A stretch of DNA of 64,000 nucleotides, taken from NCBI GenBank assembly GCA_027452025.1, contig DAIDHI010000069.1, positions 1 to 64,000 of the forward strand, given 5' to 3'. The DNA comes from Elusimicrobiota bacterium (GTDB lineage Bacteria > Elusimicrobiota > Elusimicrobia > UBA1565 > UBA9628). The notes beneath the pieces are model-generated. The model made no database searches. It worked only from the letters and a program-made list of their open reading frames with translations, and was not told where the DNA came from. Of this stretch, positions 50,818 to 58,848 are shown in pieces; within the stretch, counting starts at the first letter, position 1; the number at the start of each line of letters is the position of its first letter. A program made the translations under genes and the position numbers.

Positions 50818-52974
50818 ATGAAGAAAGCGCTGGCCGGCACCGTAGCGCTGAGCTTGGTCCTGCTTTCTCCGGGCTTGCAGTGCTACGCTCAGCTCGGGGA
50901 GACCGCCGATCCGGAGATTCCGGCCGGCCGCGTCGAGGCTGTTTCGCTTCCCGCAAGACTTCCCGGGCAGCTTCCGGGCGCCCCTGATTTGAGGGACTTG
51001 GCCATCCCCGGCCTGCCGGAGGCTTCCGCGTCCCAAGCGGCGCCGGCGTCGCGAGCCGAAGCCGACGCCAAGCCGGCGGCCCGGAGCCGCGCCGAGGAAG
51101 CGGCCCTCGCGCGGCCCTCGCCCGAGCCGGACGACGGCGCGGGCCGCACCCAAGGATCTCTCGCGACGCCGCCGTTTGCCCGGGCGGCCGCGGCCTCGCC
51201 GAGCTTCTTTCGAATTCATGCGCGGGTCTTGGCGGAAACCAAGCCTTGGCGCCTTCCCCTCGTCGAGGGGGCCCGAGAGACGGCGCCCGACTCGCCGCCC
51301 CCGGCGTTCCTCGGCCCGGGACTGCGGCCGGCGTCGGCGCGCGGCCCCGACGCCTCCCCGCCCCGGCTCGTCTCTTCCGCGCCCGGCGGCCAGGCCCCGC
51401 AGCCTCCGCGCCGCGGCGGGCTTCTCCCGCGCGCCCGCGCATGGCTGCTGCGCTTTTACCGCGTTTTCCCGGACAAGGTCCGCAACCGGCAGTTCTGGCG
51501 CTACAACCTGGCCCAGGTCGTCATCACCCAGGGCGCGACGTTCTATTCCACCGCCCTGCCGGGCTTCGTCGCCCCGACCAAGACGCTGGCCGGCCGCATG
51601 GGCGTGGTGCGTGCCGCGAGCTTCGGGGCCCAGTTGGGCGCCGACGTGGCGATGGGGCCCTCGGTCGACCAGAAGAAGACGTCTTCGTTTCTCTTCAAGA
51701 CGTATCTCGGCCGCGGGCTGTTCCTGATCGCGATTCCCGTCCTGTCCTTGGCCTTTTTCCGCCACGGCGGGCTGTTTCCCACGCTGCCGCTTATCGGCGT
51801 CCTGGTCGGCATGTCGTTTTTGCAAAGCGCCGGAGTCCTGGCCTCGAACGTGGGCTTCAACCGGCTGTTGGGCGACGATCCCGCTTACTACAACAAGGCC
51901 AACGCGGCCAATTCGCTGGTCGTGAACTTGGCCGGAGTCGTCGGTCCGGCTCTGGCGGGCGCCTTCATCGGCTGGGCCACGTCGCTCTTCGGCGTCTCGT
52001 CGGGCAACGCCCTGGCCTTCGGAGTCTACGGCGCGGCGTCCATCGTGACGGCGCTGATCTATCGCGGCGTCGGCCTCGTCAACCGGCAGCCGCAGTCCAA
52101 GGCCGCCGGCCCGCGCGAGAAGATATCGTGGAAGGAGACGCTGGCGCAGCTCAAGGTCGGCTTCCAGCTGCTCTGGCGCGACCGGTTCCTGCGCCTGACC
52201 TTGCTCCTGTCCACCGCCTCCCTGCTCATCGGCGACGCGATCTATTTCCTGGCGCTGCCCAGCTATCTGGCCAAGATCGGCGCCGTCGTCGTGCCGGCCT
52301 TCATCGCCCATCTCCCCCTCGTCGGTCATCTCGTCGCCGCGCTTCTCGGCACCTCCGCGGCGATCTTCGGGTTCTTTTTCACCGCCTCGAACCTGGGAGC
52401 GACCGTTTTCGACGCGCTCTTCATCTCCCGGCAGGGCAAGAGCGAGGCCGCCCGCTCGGCCTCCGGCAAGCCCGCCTGGCTCAAGCCCCTCTTGTCGCTC
52501 AAGGACGCCGTGGACGCTTGGCTGGGCCGGAAGCTCGGAGCGGACCTGACGCCCCTGCAAAAGCAGGGCGTCTGGAGCTCGGTTTCCAACGGCGTCGGCT
52601 GGGTCGCCGGTCTGTCGCTTTTCCTGACCTCGCACCTGTGGCTGGCCCTGGGCGCCTTCGCCCTGTCGTCCTTCCTGCAGAGCCCCGCGGGCATGGTCTG
52701 GTCGAGCCTCCAGCAAGACGTGCTCAACCGGACCTATCCGCGGGATCAGGCCAAGATCTGGTCGGCCATGAGCGTCTACAGCCAGGTCTTCACCATGGCC
52801 GGGGACCTGGTCTTCGGCCTCGTCATGGCGAAGCTCGCCACCGGCCTGGCGTTGGGGCTGGTCATGGCCGTGATGGGGATCTGCGCCGCGCTGGCCGTCC
52901 TGCAGCCCTTCGTGGTGCTGCGTCCGGCGCCCATTGCCGGCGGCCCGGCGGCGGGCCCCAAACCCCGCCCCTAG
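50818..52974 (+). CDS. MFS-type transporter with long N-terminal extension
   Basis: A 718-aa protein. A signal-like segment (1-24), then about 180 residues of Ala/Pro/Arg-rich low-complexity sequence, then twelve or so membrane helices from about residue 225 with MFS-like loops (NRQFWRYNLAQVVITQGATFY; RFLRLTLLLSTASLLIGDAIYF). The helical part resembles MFS proteins of uncertain substrate. The N-terminal design mirrors the FtsH-like protein at 2171-4249. TATAAC/TATATA boxes lie within 20 bases of the ATG and no ribosome-binding site is seen, suggesting a near-leaderless mRNA. Confidence 0.78.
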   Translation: MKKALAGTVALSLVLLSPGLQCYAQLGETADPEIPAGRVEAVSLPARLPGQLPGAPDLRDLAIPGLPEASASQAAPASRAEADAKPAARSRAEEAALARPSPEPDDGAGRTQGSLATPPFARAAAASPSFFRIHARVLAETKPWRLPLVEGARETAPDSPPPAFLGPGLRPASARGPDASPPRLVSSAPGGQAPQPPRRGGLLPRARAWLLRFYRVFPDKVRNRQFWRYNLAQVVITQGATFYSTALPGFVAPTKTLAGRMGVVRAASFGAQLGADVAMGPSVDQKKTSSFLFKTYLGRGLFLIAIPVLSLAFFRHGGLFPTLPLIGVLVGMSFLQSAGVLASNVGFNRLLGDDPAYYNKANAANSLVVNLAGVVGPALAGAFIGWATSLFGVSSGNALAFGVYGAASIVTALIYRGVGLVNRQPQSKAAGPREKISWKETLAQLKVGFQLLWRDRFLRLTLLLSTASLLIGDAIYFLALPSYLAKIGAVVVPAFIAHLPLVGHLVAALLGTSAAIFGFFFTASNLGATVFDALFISRQGKSEAARSASGKPAWLKPLLSLKDAVDAWLGRKLGADLTPLQKQGVWSSVSNGVGWVAGLSLFLTSHLWLALGAFALSSFLQSPAGMVWSSLQQDVLNRTYPRDQAKIWSAMSVYSQVFTMAGDLVFGLVMAKLATGLALGLVMAVMGICAALAVLQPFVVLRPAPIAGGPAAGPKPRP

Positions 52975-53076
52975 CGCCGCAGGCCAAGCTCCAACCGCCG
53001 TTTCACGGAATTTACAGGGCCTGCGTGGCCGCGGCCCGGCCCCAAAACTAGAATGAGGGCGTCCACGGAGGAAGCC

Positions 53077-53559
53077 ATGGCCGAGAAACTCCCCGGAGAG
53101 GCCGACGTTTCCGATACCCCGACCCCGCACGCGGCGGCGCTCGAGGCGGCGCTCTACGCCGCGCTGCTCTGCGCCCGCCGCTACGAGCGCCACGAACTCA
53201 TCGCCCGGACGCTGGGAATCCCGTCCGCCGCGCTGAGCGCCCGGCGCCACGCCGCCGAAGCCAGGGCCCACGCCCAGCGGCTGCGGGAGCGCCTGGTGAG
53301 CCTGGGAAGCCCGCCGCGCGTCGCGCCCGGAGACTTCGCCGCGCACCCGGGCCGCCTGGGCGCGTTCGATCGGCCCATCGCCGAGGTTTTGGACGAGGAC
53401 CTGGCCGAGGAGCGCGCCTGCGTCGACGACTACGCCAGGCTGCGGGTTTTCGCGGCCGAGGACGACGCGGCCTCGCGCTGGGTTCTCTCAGAGCTGGTCC
53501 TCGTCGCGGAGGAGCGCGCCGAAGCGGTCACCGCGCTCTTGCGCGCCCTGCGTCAATAA
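53077..53559 (+). CDS. Ferritin-like four-helix protein (degenerate)
   Basis: A 160-aa, Ala/Arg/Glu-rich helical protein. ARRHAAEARAHAQRLRERLVSLGSPP resembles the second-helix motif of bacterioferritin/DPS-like proteins, and EDLAEERACVDDYARLRVF the next helix. Metal-ligand residues are not all present, so activity is doubtful. The ATG at 53077 has GGAGGA 5 bases upstream; an earlier in-frame ATG at 53053 lacks such a site. It converges on murJ. Confidence 0.55.
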   Translation: MAEKLPGEADVSDTPTPHAAALEAALYAALLCARRYERHELIARTLGIPSAALSARRHAAEARAHAQRLRERLVSLGSPPRVAPGDFAAHPGRLGAFDRPIAEVLDEDLAEERACVDDYARLRVFAAEDDAASRWVLSELVLVAEERAEAVTALLRALRQ

Positions 53560-53568
53560 GGACGGCCC

Positions 53569-55167
53569 TCAGGCGCGCTTGAGCAGCCGACGCACCACGC
53601 GGCGCTCCTCGATGCCGAACAAGGAGGCCAGCAGGAGATAGACGGGCACGGCCAGCCCGATCGTGGTCGTCGTCTCGATCCACGGGCGCGTCCCGCCGAG
53701 GCGGTGGAGCGCCGACAGCCACGCCAGGCAGCCCAGCCCGAGCAGGACGCTGGCCCCGGCCGACTTCGCCACGGAGACCCAAAGCCTCCTTTCCAGACCG
53801 ACGCGCGAATGCAGCCGGGCCAGCAGGACGGCCGAGCATATCCAGGAGCTCAGCGAGGCCGCCAGCGTCAGGCCCCTGACCTTGAGCGCGCCGATGAAGG
53901 CCAGGCAGAAGACCACGTTGATGGCCACCTTGAGGACGCCCACGCGCACGGGGGTCACGGCGTCCTTGAGGGCGTAGTGGGCCATGACGAGCACCTTCAT
54001 CCAGCCGTAGGCCGTCAGCCCCAGCGCCAGGAACACGAGGGCCCCGGCGGTGGTCCGCGCCGCCTCGGGCGTGAACGCCCCGTGCTGGAACAGCAGCCGC
54101 ACCATCGGCCCGGCCAAGGCCAGAAGGCCGGCGCTGGCGGGAAGCAGGACGAAGGCCGTCAAGGCCAGGGAGTCGCTGAGCGTGCGGCGATACTCGGAAA
54201 CGTCCCCGCTGGCGACGTGGTCGGAGAGGTGGGTCAGCGCGACGGTGGCCGTCGAGATCCCGAAAAGCGCCAGCGGCAGCTGCAGCAGGCGGTTGGCGTT
54301 GTAGAGCGCGGTGATCGAGCCCGCCGCCAGAAAGCTCGCGAACAGGGTGTCGACGAAGGCGTCGACTTGCTCGGCGGCGACGCTGATGAGCGAGGGCCCG
54401 AGGAGGGCGAGCACGCGCCGCACGCCGGGATGCCCCCAGGGCGCCCGGGGCCTGGGCAGCAGCCCCTGCCGGGCCAGGCCCGGCAGCAGCACCAGCCACT
54501 GGAGCAGGCCCCCGGCGGCCGCGGCGACCGCCAAGCCTATGACGCGCTCGCGCATCCCCGCCGGGCGCAGGATGCCGGCCGCAAGCAATCCCAGGTAGGC
54601 CAAAACCGAGATGGAGAAGCACGTGGGCGCCAGAGCGGCCGCGAAGAACGAGCGGCGGGCGAACAGCGCGGCTTGCGCCAGCGCCGCCGCCGTGATGAAG
54701 ACGAAGAACGGAAACAGGATGCGCGTCAACAGGGTGGTCAGCGCGAGCTTGCCCGGATCGGAGGAGAAGCCGTACGTCATCGCGAGCACGATCGGCCGCG
54801 CGAACACGATGCCGAGCGACGTGAGCGCGGCCGTGAACAATACCAGGCCGGACCACAGCGAAGCGTGGAATTCGGCCGCGGCCCGGTCCCCCTCCTCCCG
54901 GGTGACCGAGGTGAGGACCGGCACGAACGAGGCGCTCATCGCCCCCTCGCCCAGGGTCCGGCGCAGGAAGTTGGCGATCCGGAAAGCGGCGTAGTAGCAG
55001 TCCGTGTAGGAGCCTCCGCCGAAGAAGTAGGCGATCCCGGCGTCCCTGACGTAGCCGAGGATGCGCGACGAGAGGGTCGCCAGGGTGAACGCGCTCATGT
55101 GGCGAGCGAACTGGCGGCGGGCTCCTTCGGCAGGCGCCTCGGAAGCGAGCCCGGAAGATTCGGCCAT
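53569..55167 (-). CDS. murJ: Lipid II flippase MurJ
   Basis: Moves the peptidoglycan precursor lipid II across the inner membrane. About 532 aa, with roughly 14 membrane helices of the MOP/MATE-like fold. Typical sequences: FTLATLSSRILGYVRDAGIAYFFG, NFLRRTLGEGAMSASFVPVL, and QHGAFTPEAARTT. The start at 55167 (MAESSG) is preferred to a TTG at 55176 that lies inside the TATAAT box. Confidence 0.95.
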   Translation of the reverse strand: MAESSGLASEAPAEGARRQFARHMSAFTLATLSSRILGYVRDAGIAYFFGGGSYTDCYYAAFRIANFLRRTLGEGAMSASFVPVLTSVTREEGDRAAAEFHASLWSGLVLFTAALTSLGIVFARPIVLAMTYGFSSDPGKLALTTLLTRILFPFFVFITAAALAQAALFARRSFFAAALAPTCFSISVLAYLGLLAAGILRPAGMRERVIGLAVAAAAGGLLQWLVLLPGLARQGLLPRPRAPWGHPGVRRVLALLGPSLISVAAEQVDAFVDTLFASFLAAGSITALYNANRLLQLPLALFGISTATVALTHLSDHVASGDVSEYRRTLSDSLALTAFVLLPASAGLLALAGPMVRLLFQHGAFTPEAARTTAGALVFLALGLTAYGWMKVLVMAHYALKDAVTPVRVGVLKVAINVVFCLAFIGALKVRGLTLAASLSSWICSAVLLARLHSRVGLERRLWVSVAKSAGASVLLGLGCLAWLSALHRLGGTRPWIETTTTIGLAVPVYLLLASLFGIEERRVVRRLLKRA

Positions 55168-55175
55168 GGCTAACA

Positions 55176-55181
55176 ATTATA
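55176..55181 (-). promoter_or_regulatory. -10 box of murJ (TATAAT)
   Basis: Minus-strand TATAAT ending 8 bases before the ATG at 55167, so the mRNA is probably leaderless. The overlapping plus-strand TTATAC (55178-55183) could serve the divergent uracil-DNA glycosylase gene at 55203. Confidence 0.55.
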
Positions 55182-55202
55182 CCGGTTTGCTACCCTGCGG
55201 AC

Positions 55203-55784
55203 ATGAAGCGCGTCGAGGACCGCCGCTGGAGGCCCGCGAAAGCCGACCTCGAGGCCGCCCGGAGAAAGACCGTCAAGGACGTCATCGGTCCCGGCCTCGA
55301 CGTCCTTTTCGTGGGCATCAACCCGGGCCTCTACACGGCGGCGATCGGCCACCATTTCGGGCGGCCGGGCAACCGGTTCTGGCCGGCGCTCAACGCTTCC
55401 GGGCTCCTGCGCTCGAAGCTCACGCCCTACGACTCGCGGCGCCTGCTCAAGTCGAACATCGGCATCACCAACATCGTGCGCCGCGCCACGGCGGCGGCCT
55501 CGGAGCTGACGATCCCGGAGCTGCGGCGCGGGGCCAAGCGACTGACGCGGCTGGTCGCGCGCTACAAGCCCGAGCAGGTGGCGTTTTTGGGCCTGGGGCT
55601 CTACCGCGACGCCTTCGACCGGCCCGCCGCGCAAGTCGGTCTGCAGAGAGAGCGCCTCGGCGAGTCTCTCCTCTGGGTCTTCCCCAACCCGAGCGGGCTC
55701 AACGCGCACTTCCAGGTGCCGGACTACGCCCGCATGTTCCGCAGGCTCAAGGCTCGCCGGCCCAAAGCCGGAAGCCTCCGGTGA
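55203..55784 (+). CDS. mug: Mismatch-specific uracil/thymine-DNA glycosylase (Mug/TDG)
   Basis: A 193-aa glycosylase that removes U or T opposite G. The catalytic segment is FVGINPGLYTAAIGHHFGRPGNRFW (GINPG with the conserved Asn) and the DNA-binding loop is VFPNPSGLNAHF. It is longer than E. coli Mug at the N-terminus. It could handle deamination products together with the Vsr encoded in the methylation island. Its last 38 bases overlap the convergent glucokinase gene. Confidence 0.93.
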   Translation: MKRVEDRRWRPAKADLEAARRKTVKDVIGPGLDVLFVGINPGLYTAAIGHHFGRPGNRFWPALNASGLLRSKLTPYDSRRLLKSNIGITNIVRRATAAASELTIPELRRGAKRLTRLVARYKPEQVAFLGLGLYRDAFDRPAAQVGLQRERLGESLLWVFPNPSGLNAHFQVPDYARMFRRLKARRPKAGSLR

Positions 55785-56412
55785 AGGCGTTGTCGTTGCC
55801 GCCCAGCCGCATGCCCGCGGGCAGCGGCCGCTTGAGCTTCTTGGCGTTTCCCCCGCCGATGACGACCTCATCGGCTTCGAGGGCGTCCTTGAGGCGCTGC
55901 GCGATTTCGAGCACGGAGCGGCGCCACTTCTTCTTGCCGCGCTTTTCGAGCCCTCGCTTGCCGAGGTAGTCCTCGTAGGTCTTGCCGTTCTTGTAGGGCA
56001 GATGAGCCAGTTCCATGGGCTCCAGATCGCCGTCGACGATCATCGCCGAGCCAAGGCCCGTGCCGAGGCCCAAGAACAGCATCCGCCCCTTGCGGTAGCT
56101 GCCCAGGGCCTGCATGGCCGCGTCGTTGATGACCTTCACCGGCTTGCCGAACGCCGCTCGGAAATCGAAGCCCATCCAGCCCCCGCCGAGGTTGTAAGGC
56201 TCGTGGATCGGCCGGCCGTGGACGACGGGGCCCGGGTAGCCGACCGAGACGCGGTCGTAGCTCCAGCCGCTGGCCGCGCGCTTGACGGCGGCGGCCATGC
56301 GCGAGGCCGTCATCGCCGGTCCCGAGGGGATCTTCACCTCGTCCTTGCGGCCGGTAGCCAGGATCTTGACGTGGGTGCCGCCCACGTCGATGACCAGCAC
56401 CGGGCGCTTCAC
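55747..56412 (-). CDS. ppgK: Polyphosphate-type glucokinase (ROK family)
   Basis: A 221-aa sugar kinase. [17 protein letters not shown] is the N-terminal phosphate-binding motif, [13 protein letters not shown] and [11 protein letters not shown] the sugar-binding area, [11 protein letters not shown] holds the catalytic Asp, and [14 protein letters not shown] the second nucleotide/phosphate motif. This set and the short length fit polyphosphate glucokinases, which phosphorylate glucose with polyphosphate and/or ATP. It lies last in the GH15-gnd-zwf operon (4-base overlap with zwf), placing it to phosphorylate glucose released by the glucoamylase. Confidence 0.88.
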   Translation of the reverse strand: MKRPVLVIDVGGTHVKILATGRKDEVKIPSGPAMTASRMAAAVKRAASGWSYDRVSVGYPGPVVHGRPIHEPYNLGGGWMGFDFRAAFGKPVKVINDAAMQALGSYRKGRMLFLGLGTGLGSAMIVDGDLEPMELAHLPYKNGKTYEDYLGKRGLEKRGKKKWRRSVLEIAQRLKDALEADEVVIGGGNAKKLKRPLPAGMRLGGNDNAFTGGFRLWAGEP

Positions 56413-57806
56413 AGCGCCGCCTCCAGCGCCGCCCGGGCGCCGACGACGGGATTGTGCCAGCCGCCGTGGTCGGCGATCAGATCGTCGGCTTCCTTGGGCC
56501 CCCAGGTGCCCGGCTTGTAGGAGATCGCCGGCCCGTGCTTCCTGAGCACCGGGTCGACCACGGCCCAGGCCGCCTCGATCGAATCCTGGCGCGAGAACAG
56601 GGCGCCGTTGCCCGCCAAGGCGTCTCCGAGGAGGCGCTCGTAAGGCGCCATCTCCTTGGGCTGCTCCTCGAGCATGTAGAGCTCGCGCTGAACGCCGACG
56701 AACTCCTCGCCGGCCTTCTTGACGCGCGCCGCCACGGCGATGGCCGGCCGCGGCGCCAGGCGAAAGCGCATGTAGTTGCGCTGGGCATGGGCGTGATCGG
56801 CGAAGAGCGCCTGCGGCGGCTGCTTAAGGCGTATCACGACCTCGGCGGCCTCGACGGGCAGGCACTTGCCCGAGCGCAGATACCACGGCACCCCGGCCCA
56901 GCGCCAGGAGTCGATGGCCAGGCGCACGGCGCAGAAAGTCTCCGTGTCCGAGTCCTTGGCCACGCCCGGCTCCTTGCGGTAGCCGGCGAACTGCCCGCGC
57001 ACGACGTCCTCGGGACCCAGCGGCCGCATGGCCTTGAACACCTTGCCCTTCTCGTCGCGTTGGGCCTCGAAGCGGCGGCCGTAGGGCGGCTCCATGGCCA
57101 GCAGCGCGGCGATCTGGAAGAGATGGTTCTCGATGACGTCTCGCAGGCAGCCCACGCTCTCGTAGAAGCGCCCGCGGCCCTGGACGCCGAAGTCCTCGGC
57201 GAGCGTGATCTGCACGCTCTCGACGTAGTTGCGGTTCCAGATCGGCTCGAACAGGGAGTTGGCGAAGCGGAAGTAGAGGATGTTCTCGATCGCCTCCTTG
57301 CCCAGGAAGTGGTCGATGCGAAAGATCGCGCTTTCCGGAAACACCGACAGGGCGACGCGGTTGAGCTGCCGCGCCGAGGCCAGATCCCGGCCGAAGGGCT
57401 TCTCGATGATGACCCGGGCGTTGCCGGCCAGTCCATGCCGTCCGAGACTTTGGATGACGGCGCCGAACAGGGAAGGAGGAATGGCCAGATAGTGAGCCGG
57501 GGCCTTGGCGCCGTCCACCTCCTTTTTAAGGCGCTGGAAGGTCGTCGGCGCGCTGTAGTCGCCGTCGACGTAGCGCAACAACGACAGCAGGCGCTTGAGG
57601 ATCTTGGGATCGGCCTTCCCCGACTTCTTGACGGACTCCTCGGCGCGAGCCTTGAGCTGCTCCAAGTTCCAGTTCGAGAACGCCACGCCCACGATGGGAA
57701 CGTCGAGAACCCCGCGCGCGACCATGGCGTAGAGCGCGGGGAAGATCTGCTTGCGGGCCAGGTCGCCGGTGGCCCCAAAGACGACGAGCGCGTCCGAGCG
57801 TTCCAT
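56409..57806 (-). CDS. zwf: Glucose-6-phosphate 1-dehydrogenase
   Basis: First enzyme of the oxidative pentose phosphate pathway, producing NAD(P)H and 6-phosphogluconolactone. The N-terminal nucleotide motif is [18 protein letters not shown], the substrate-binding motif [19 protein letters not shown], and EKPFGRDL lies before it. It is 465 aa and complete. It is one base from the gnd stop and overlaps ppgK. No 6-phosphogluconolactonase gene lies in the operon. Confidence 0.96.
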   Translation of the reverse strand: MERSDALVVFGATGDLARKQIFPALYAMVARGVLDVPIVGVAFSNWNLEQLKARAEESVKKSGKADPKILKRLLSLLRYVDGDYSAPTTFQRLKKEVDGAKAPAHYLAIPPSLFGAVIQSLGRHGLAGNARVIIEKPFGRDLASARQLNRVALSVFPESAIFRIDHFLGKEAIENILYFRFANSLFEPIWNRNYVESVQITLAEDFGVQGRGRFYESVGCLRDVIENHLFQIAALLAMEPPYGRRFEAQRDEKGKVFKAMRPLGPEDVVRGQFAGYRKEPGVAKDSDTETFCAVRLAIDSWRWAGVPWYLRSGKCLPVEAAEVVIRLKQPPQALFADHAHAQRNYMRFRLAPRPAIAVAARVKKAGEEFVGVQRELYMLEEQPKEMAPYERLLGDALAGNGALFSRQDSIEAAWAVVDPVLRKHGPAISYKPGTWGPKEADDLIADHGGWHNPVVGARAALEAAL

Positions 57807-57807
57807 G

Positions 57808-58830
57808 TCAGCGCGCCTCCGCTTTCTTTTCCTGGTGGCCGCCGAACTCCTTGCGCATCGCCGAGAGCAGGCGGTCGGCGAAGTCCGCCTGGCCTCGCGA
57901 GGAAAAGCGCTCGAAGAGCGCCGAGCCGATCACCGGCGCCGGCACACCCTCCTCAATGGCGGCCAGGGCCGTCCAGCGCCCTTCCCCGGAGTCGGAGACC
58001 CGGCCGGCGAAGCCGGCGAGCTTCGGATCCTCGGCCAGGGCCGCCGCCGTCAGGTCGAGCAGCCAGGAAGAGATCACGCTGCCGCGCCGCCACACCTCGG
58101 CCACCTCGTCGAGCTTGAGGCTGTAGCGGTAGGCCTGCGGGTCGCGCAGGGGCGTGGTCTCGGCATCGGCCTGGCGCGGGCGCAGCCCGACGTCGGCGTT
58201 CTTGAGGATGTTGAGGCCCTCGGCGTAGGCGGCCATGAGGCCGTACTCGATGCCGTTGTGGACCATCTTGACGAAGTGTCCGGCGCCGCTGGGGCCGCAG
58301 TGCAAGTAGCCCTGCTCGGCCGCGCCGGGAGCGCCCGAGCGTCCCGGCGTGCGCGGCGCGGCCAAGGCTCCCGGCGCGATGCTCTTGAAGATCGGCTCCA
58401 GGCGCCGAAACGCGGCCTCGTCGCCTCCGATCATGAGGCAGTAGCCGCGCTCAAGGCCGAAGACCCCGCCGCTGGTGCCGCAATCGATGAAGTCTATCCC
58501 CTTGGCCTTGAGGACGGCGGCGCGCGCGATGTCGTCGCGGTAGTAGCTGTTGCCGCCGTCGATGACGGCGTCGCCGGCGGACAAAAGCGGCGCCAGGGCG
58601 TCGATCGTGGCGCCCGTGGCCGCGGCGGGCACCATGATCCAGACGGCCCTCGGGCGGGCGAGCTTGGCGACGAAATCCTCGAGGGTGAAGCATCCCTCGA
58701 TGCCCGGGCCCGAGAGAGCCTTGACCGAGGCCTCGTTGACGTCGTAAGCGACGCAGCGGTGGCCGTCCTTGACCAAGCGCCGCGCGAGATTGGCGCCCAT
58801 GCGCCCCAAACCGATCATACCGAGCTGCAT
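57808..58830 (-). CDS. gnd: 6-phosphogluconate dehydrogenase, decarboxylating (short type)
   Basis: A 340-aa enzyme, shorter than E. coli Gnd (468), matching the YqeC/GndA short form often linked to [22 protein letters not shown] is the Rossmann motif; [15 protein letters not shown] and [21 protein letters not shown] are substrate-binding; [16 protein letters not shown] holds the catalytic Lys/Asn. AAGGGGG precedes the ATG. Makes ribulose 5-phosphate. Confidence 0.95.
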   Translation of the reverse strand: MQLGMIGLGRMGANLARRLVKDGHRCVAYDVNEASVKALSGPGIEGCFTLEDFVAKLARPRAVWIMVPAAATGATIDALAPLLSAGDAVIDGGNSYYRDDIARAAVLKAKGIDFIDCGTSGGVFGLERGYCLMIGGDEAAFRRLEPIFKSIAPGALAAPRTPGRSGAPGAAEQGYLHCGPSGAGHFVKMVHNGIEYGLMAAYAEGLNILKNADVGLRPRQADAETTPLRDPQAYRYSLKLDEVAEVWRRGSVISSWLLDLTAAALAEDPKLAGFAGRVSDSGEGRWTALAAIEEGVPAPVIGSALFERFSSRGQADFADRLLSAMRKEFGGHQEKKAEAR

Positions 58831-58848
58831 AACAGACCCCCTTGCGGC

